In this document: positions 62,603 through 64,000 of the stretch, one piece after another
Numbering within the stretch: position 1 is the first letter of the stretch
Layout: every line of letters starts with the position of its first letter
Translations under genes and position numbers: made by a program
The notes under the pieces: generated by a model
Told to the model about the DNA's origin: nothing
Seen by the model: the letters and a program-made list of their open reading frames with translations, nothing else
Database searches by the model: none
Assembly (NCBI RefSeq): GCF_000021945.1
Contig: NC_011831.1
Coordinates: forward strand, 1,377,353-1,441,352
DNA from: Chloroflexus aggregans DSM 9485
GTDB lineage: Bacteria; Chloroflexota; Chloroflexia; Chloroflexales; Chloroflexaceae
Direction of reading: 5' to 3'
Length of the DNA stretch: 64,000 bases

Positions 62603-64000
62603 ATGACCACGACTCCGACAAACGAACAATCATCATCACCCTCTGCCGGCACTATCTTGTACGAGCGGCCGGTGTTGCCGCTCCTCGACAGTGTGCTCTT
62701 TCCGCAGATGCTGGCGCCGCTCTTTGTCAGTGACGAGCGCGCGATCAATGCGGTCGAGCAGGCTGCTGCCGGTGATCGGATTGTGCTCGCCGTAGCTGCT
62801 CGCGGCCCGATCGAAGACTTTTCAATCGGGATCAATGATCTCTATACGGTCGGCGTGGAAGCCATTGTGCAGCGGGTTCGACGTTTGCCCGACGGCACCC
62901 TCAGTATTGTGCTTGAGGGGCGTCAGCGGATGCAGATTGTAAGTGTCGTCAGTGAGCAACCGGCTCTGCGCGTGCTGGCTACACCGCTTGAAACGCCACC
63001 CCTCGACGACGATGCTGCGTTGATGGTTGAGGCACTCAGTCGCACGATCCTCACTACCTTCGAGAAGATTGTACGCCTGTCGCGCAATTTGCCCGACGAC
63101 GCCTATCTGTCCGCGCTCAACAGCGCCGAACCGGGTGAGTTGGCCGATGTTATTGCAGCTCTGCTGCCCATCTCGGTGGAAGAGCGGCAAAAGATTCTCG
63201 AACTGGTTGATATTGAGCAACGGCTGCGCCATCTTGAAGTCTTGCTCGCCAAAGAACTTGACCTGCTCGAACTTGAAAACCGCATCCATAGCCAGGTACA
63301 GCAAGAGGTCGATCGCAGCCAGCGTGAAATGTTCCTGCGCGAGCAGTTGCGCGCCATTCAGCGTGAACTCGGCCAAGAAGACCCATCGCGCCGTGAGATT
63401 GCCCTCTTGCGCGAACGCGCCGCCGCCGCCGGATTACCACCTTACGCTATGGCCCGGTTTGAAGAAGAATTGGCGCGGCTCGATCTCATCTCGCCGATGT
63501 CACCCGAACACGGCATGCTGCGCACCTACCTCGATTGGCTGATTTCGCTACCCTGGAGCAACGCTAGCCCGGAAAATCGTGACCTGCGCGCAGCAGCGGA
63601 AGTACTCGAACGCAATCACTACGGCTTGCGCAAAGTCAAAGATCGCATCCTCGAATATATCGCCGTGCGCCAACTGGCCGGCCCGGCCCGCCGCGCCCCT
63701 ATCCTCTGCTTCGTCGGCCCACCCGGTGTTGGCAAGACGAGTCTCGGCCAAAGCATCGCCGAGGCGCTTGGTCGCCGCTTTGTGCGCCTCAGCCTTGGTG
63801 GCGTTCACGACGAAGCCGAGATTCGCGGCCATCGCCGCACCTACATCGGTGCTCTGCCCGGACGCATTTTGCAGCGTATGAAGGTAGCCGGCACCATCAA
63901 CCCGGTCTTCATGCTCGACGAGGTTGATAAGCTTGGTAGCGATTTTCGTGGCGATCCGGCAGCCGCGTTGCTCGAGGTGCTCGATCCCGAACAGAATAGC
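62603..64000 (+). CDS. lon: Lon protease (3'-truncated by window edge)
   Basis: Starting at ATG 62603 (AGGAGCGAGG upstream), 466 codons run to the window end. They show the Lon N-terminal substrate-binding domain (ILYERPVLPLLDSVLFPQM), a long helical region (REMFLREQLRAIQRELGQ), then the AAA ATPase with Walker A GPPGVGKTS and Walker B FMLDEVDKL. The proteolytic Ser-Lys domain lies outside the window. Lon degrades misfolded and regulatory proteins in an ATP-dependent way. Confidence 0.95.
   Translation, partial: MTTTPTNEQSSSPSAGTILYERPVLPLLDSVLFPQMLAPLFVSDERAINAVEQAAAGDRIVLAVAARGPIEDFSIGINDLYTVGVEAIVQRVRRLPDGTLSIVLEGRQRMQIVSVVSEQPALRVLATPLETPPLDDDAALMVEALSRTILTTFEKIVRLSRNLPDDAYLSALNSAEPGELADVIAALLPISVEERQKILELVDIEQRLRHLEVLLAKELDLLELENRIHSQVQQEVDRSQREMFLREQLRAIQRELGQEDPSRREIALLRERAAAAGLPPYAMARFEEELARLDLISPMSPEHGMLRTYLDWLISLPWSNASPENRDLRAAAEVLERNHYGLRKVKDRILEYIAVRQLAGPARRAPILCFVGPPGVGKTSLGQSIAEALGRRFVRLSLGGVHDEAEIRGHRRTYIGALPGRILQRMKVAGTINPVFMLDEVDKLGSDFRGDPAAALLEVLDPEQNS

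Overview
The window looks like part of a moderately GC-rich genome from the phylum Chloroflexota, most likely a Chloroflexus/Roseiflexus-type filamentous phototroph or a close relative. This rests on the gene mix (class II HMG-CoA reductase with an archaeal-type HMG-CoA synthase, menaquinone genes, a tungsten/molybdenum aldehyde:ferredoxin oxidoreductase, an F420-type luciferase-like oxidoreductase) and on many intergenic minisatellites and palindromes. It is inference; there is no rRNA or marker phylogeny here.

Layout. (1) 1-14558 is a defence island on the + strand: a PglX/DUF1156-type DNA methyltransferase cut by the window edge, a PglY/BrxC-like ATPase, a SNF2 helicase, a PglZ-domain protein and a small BrxA-position protein. 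Together they make a BREX type 3-like operon. Between the ATPase and the helicase sits an AT-richer type II-like restriction-modification pair, bracketed by two near-identical 117-bp direct repeats. (2) 14703-27645 is mostly core metabolism: a PLP decarboxylase, a lipoate block (lpd, lipA, lipB), a lipoprotein-type sortase, an F420-type oxidoreductase overlapping a biotin carboxylase/BCCP gene, a vWA protein, a cyclophilin and an M24 peptidase. (3) 27836-31926 holds a double-domain KaiC-like ATPase followed by a hybrid histidine kinase, then a lipoprotein. (4) 32159-37143 is a mevalonate locus: HMG-CoA reductase, HMG-CoA synthase, a thiolase homologue that has lost its catalytic residues, a Yip1-like membrane protein and a DUF35 OB-fold protein that has lost its zinc ribbon. 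(5) 37192-42636 (- strand) is a sulfur-handling operon: MBL-rhodanese fusion, TusA, DsrE-like protein, rhodanese, BLH-type phosphatase/sulfurtransferase, SulP transporter and rhodanese lipoprotein, with a thioredoxin-fold gene divergent from it.

(6) 43433-49991 is a gene-poor, repeat-rich stretch carrying mntH, tRNA-Arg(CCT) with a clear terminator, an ArsB/NhaD-type transporter and an IclR regulator. It also holds a decayed Ig-like gene tail, a 22-24-bp minisatellite and a 111-bp tandem array. (7) 49992-55034 carries an acyltransferase, a DUF1405 membrane protein and menaquinone genes (menB, menA, menE), with a 42/48-bp minisatellite filling the menA-menE spacer. (8) 55224-60902 is a molybdenum/tungsten module: two moeA genes (one fused to a periplasmic-binding-like domain), a MoaD-like sulfur carrier and an aldehyde:ferredoxin oxidoreductase. 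(9) 61333-64000 holds a truncated ACT-domain gene next to a repeat, a MenH-like hydrolase and the first 466 codons of a Lon protease that runs off the right edge.

Most start codons were chosen by Shine-Dalgarno spacing or by ATGA-type overlaps. The strongest candidates for something unusual are the BREX-like operon interrupted by a repeat-flanked restriction-modification cassette, and the mevalonate locus whose thiolase and DUF35 partners both look catalytically or structurally stripped.
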